Below are positions 14,102 to 14,475 of a stretch of 14,475 nucleotides of DNA, one piece after another. The stretch lies in assembly GCA_028680875.1 (NCBI GenBank), contig JAQUJQ010000022.1:1-14475 (forward strand), read 5' to 3'. The notes beneath the pieces were generated by a model that did not search any database, was not told where the DNA came from, and saw only the letters and a program-made list of their open reading frames with translations. This stretch comes from Eubacteriales bacterium. GTDB lineage: Bacteria > Bacillota > Clostridia > Peptostreptococcales > Anaerovoracaceae. Within the stretch, counting starts at the first letter, position 1; each line of letters starts with the position of its first letter. Made by a program: the position numbers and the translations under genes.

Positions 14102-14475
14102 CGGTTAGGATTCCAGAAAGTAGGAGTGAACAGAAGTAAAATTGTGAAAAGCTCCAGACGCCCGGCAATCATAAGGAAAGCCAAGAATATAGTTGTACCG
14201 TTCGAGTAAAGGCTAAAATTAGATGCAGGACCTACTAACTCAAAGCCTGGCCCCACGTTGCTTATGCACGTAGCCGCTGAGCTTGCCGCAGTAATTAAGT
14301 CCACATTTTCCAAGGAAACGATAAAAGTGCCAAAAAGGAACAGGGAAATGTATAAAAAGATGAAACTTACAATGTTGGATACAGTATAAGAAGGGACATT
14401 TCTGCCTCCTAATTTTATGGGGACCACTGCATTAGGATGGAGTCTCCTGTAAAAACCCCGGCGGATCAATTTAAA
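14098..14475 (-). CDS. TrkH/KtrB-family potassium transporter, C-terminal part (gene runs off the right edge)
   Basis: This is the last 125 codons of a Trk/Ktr-type K+ uptake channel subunit, an integral membrane protein gated by a cytoplasmic nucleotide-binding partner (TrkA/KtrA). The minus-strand frame stays open to the window edge. Visible are the family segment RRLHPNAVVPIKLGGR, a transmembrane helix (FIFLYISLFLFGTFIV), the fourth pore loop with filter sequence ATCISNVGPGF, and the last helix with FLMIAGRLELFTILLLF. It ends with TFWNPNR, as is usual for the family. The stop codon overlaps that of the convergent rnr. Whether a trkA gene lies nearby cannot be seen. The family call is firm; Trk versus Ktr subtype is not decided from this part. 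Confidence 0.93.
   Translation of the reverse strand, partial: FKLIRRGFYRRLHPNAVVPIKLGGRNVPSYTVSNIVSFIFLYISLFLFGTFIVSLENVDLITAASSAATCISNVGPGFELVGPASNFSLYSNGTTIFLAFLMIAGRLELFTILLLFTPTFWNPNR

Noticed and set aside
1..14475. Search for defence systems, CRISPR arrays, mobile elements, tRNA or rRNA genes.
   Set aside because: No spaced repeats, transposase or integrase motifs, toxin-antitoxin pair, or tRNA-like cloverleaf was seen; nearly all sequence is occupied by recognisable housekeeping genes.

Overview
The window looks like chromosomal core DNA from an anaerobic Gram-positive bacterium of the class Clostridia. The evidence is moderately AT-rich DNA, strong AGGAGG-type ribosome binding sites, sigma-54 (RpoN) directly upstream of a gap-pgk-tpi-eno glycolytic operon, eno followed by secG with RNase R further on, a K+-stimulated membrane pyrophosphatase of sodium-pump type, and a Trk-type potassium channel subunit. 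The genus cannot be fixed from sequence reading alone.

Layout. (1) 1-614, minus strand: the first 204 codons of homoserine dehydrogenase (hom), running off the left edge. (2) 615-754: a divergent intergenic region with a good promoter for hom and a weaker candidate for trmL. (3) 755-2886, plus strand: trmL (tRNA 2'-O-methyltransferase), then a Na/Pi-cotransporter-family protein with a PhoU-like tail. (4) 2982-8768, plus strand: rpoN, then gap, pgk, tpi and eno. The four glycolytic genes are 13-18 nt apart, each with its own ribosome binding site, so they look like one operon covering the triose-phosphate to phosphoenolpyruvate steps. Two genes usual in related loci are absent: the repressor gene cggR before gap and phosphoglycerate mutase between tpi and eno. 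A perfect 15-bp palindrome lies in the rpoN-gap gap. (5) 8859-11213, plus strand: secG (GTG start) and hppA, followed by a clear intrinsic terminator. (6) 11331-12012: a tiny asparagine-rich lipoprotein (plus) converging on a CBS-pair protein (minus), with a bidirectional terminator between them. (7) 12152-14101, plus strand: a short RNase R that lacks the usual N-terminal helix-turn-helix domain. It converges on (8) 14098-14475, minus strand, the C-terminal end of a TrkH-type potassium transporter. The two stop codons overlap in a TTAA.

How it fits together. The centre makes ATP from triose phosphates, and enolase feeds the phosphoenolpyruvate node. The pyrophosphatase would recover energy from biosynthetic pyrophosphate as an ion gradient; its sequence markers point to Na+ pumping with K+ stimulation. 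Na+/phosphate-type and K+ transporters flank the region, which fits a cell that relies on sodium bioenergetics, but co-regulation is only inferred.

I found no CRISPR array, insertion sequence, prophage, toxin-antitoxin pair, defence system, rRNA or tRNA. No stretch longer than 300 bases lacks a gene. The window is mostly housekeeping. The points worth a second look are gene-order losses, leader structures, a 21-bp in-frame duplication in rpoN, and the uncharacterised lipoprotein. I do not see convincing evidence of an undescribed biological system.
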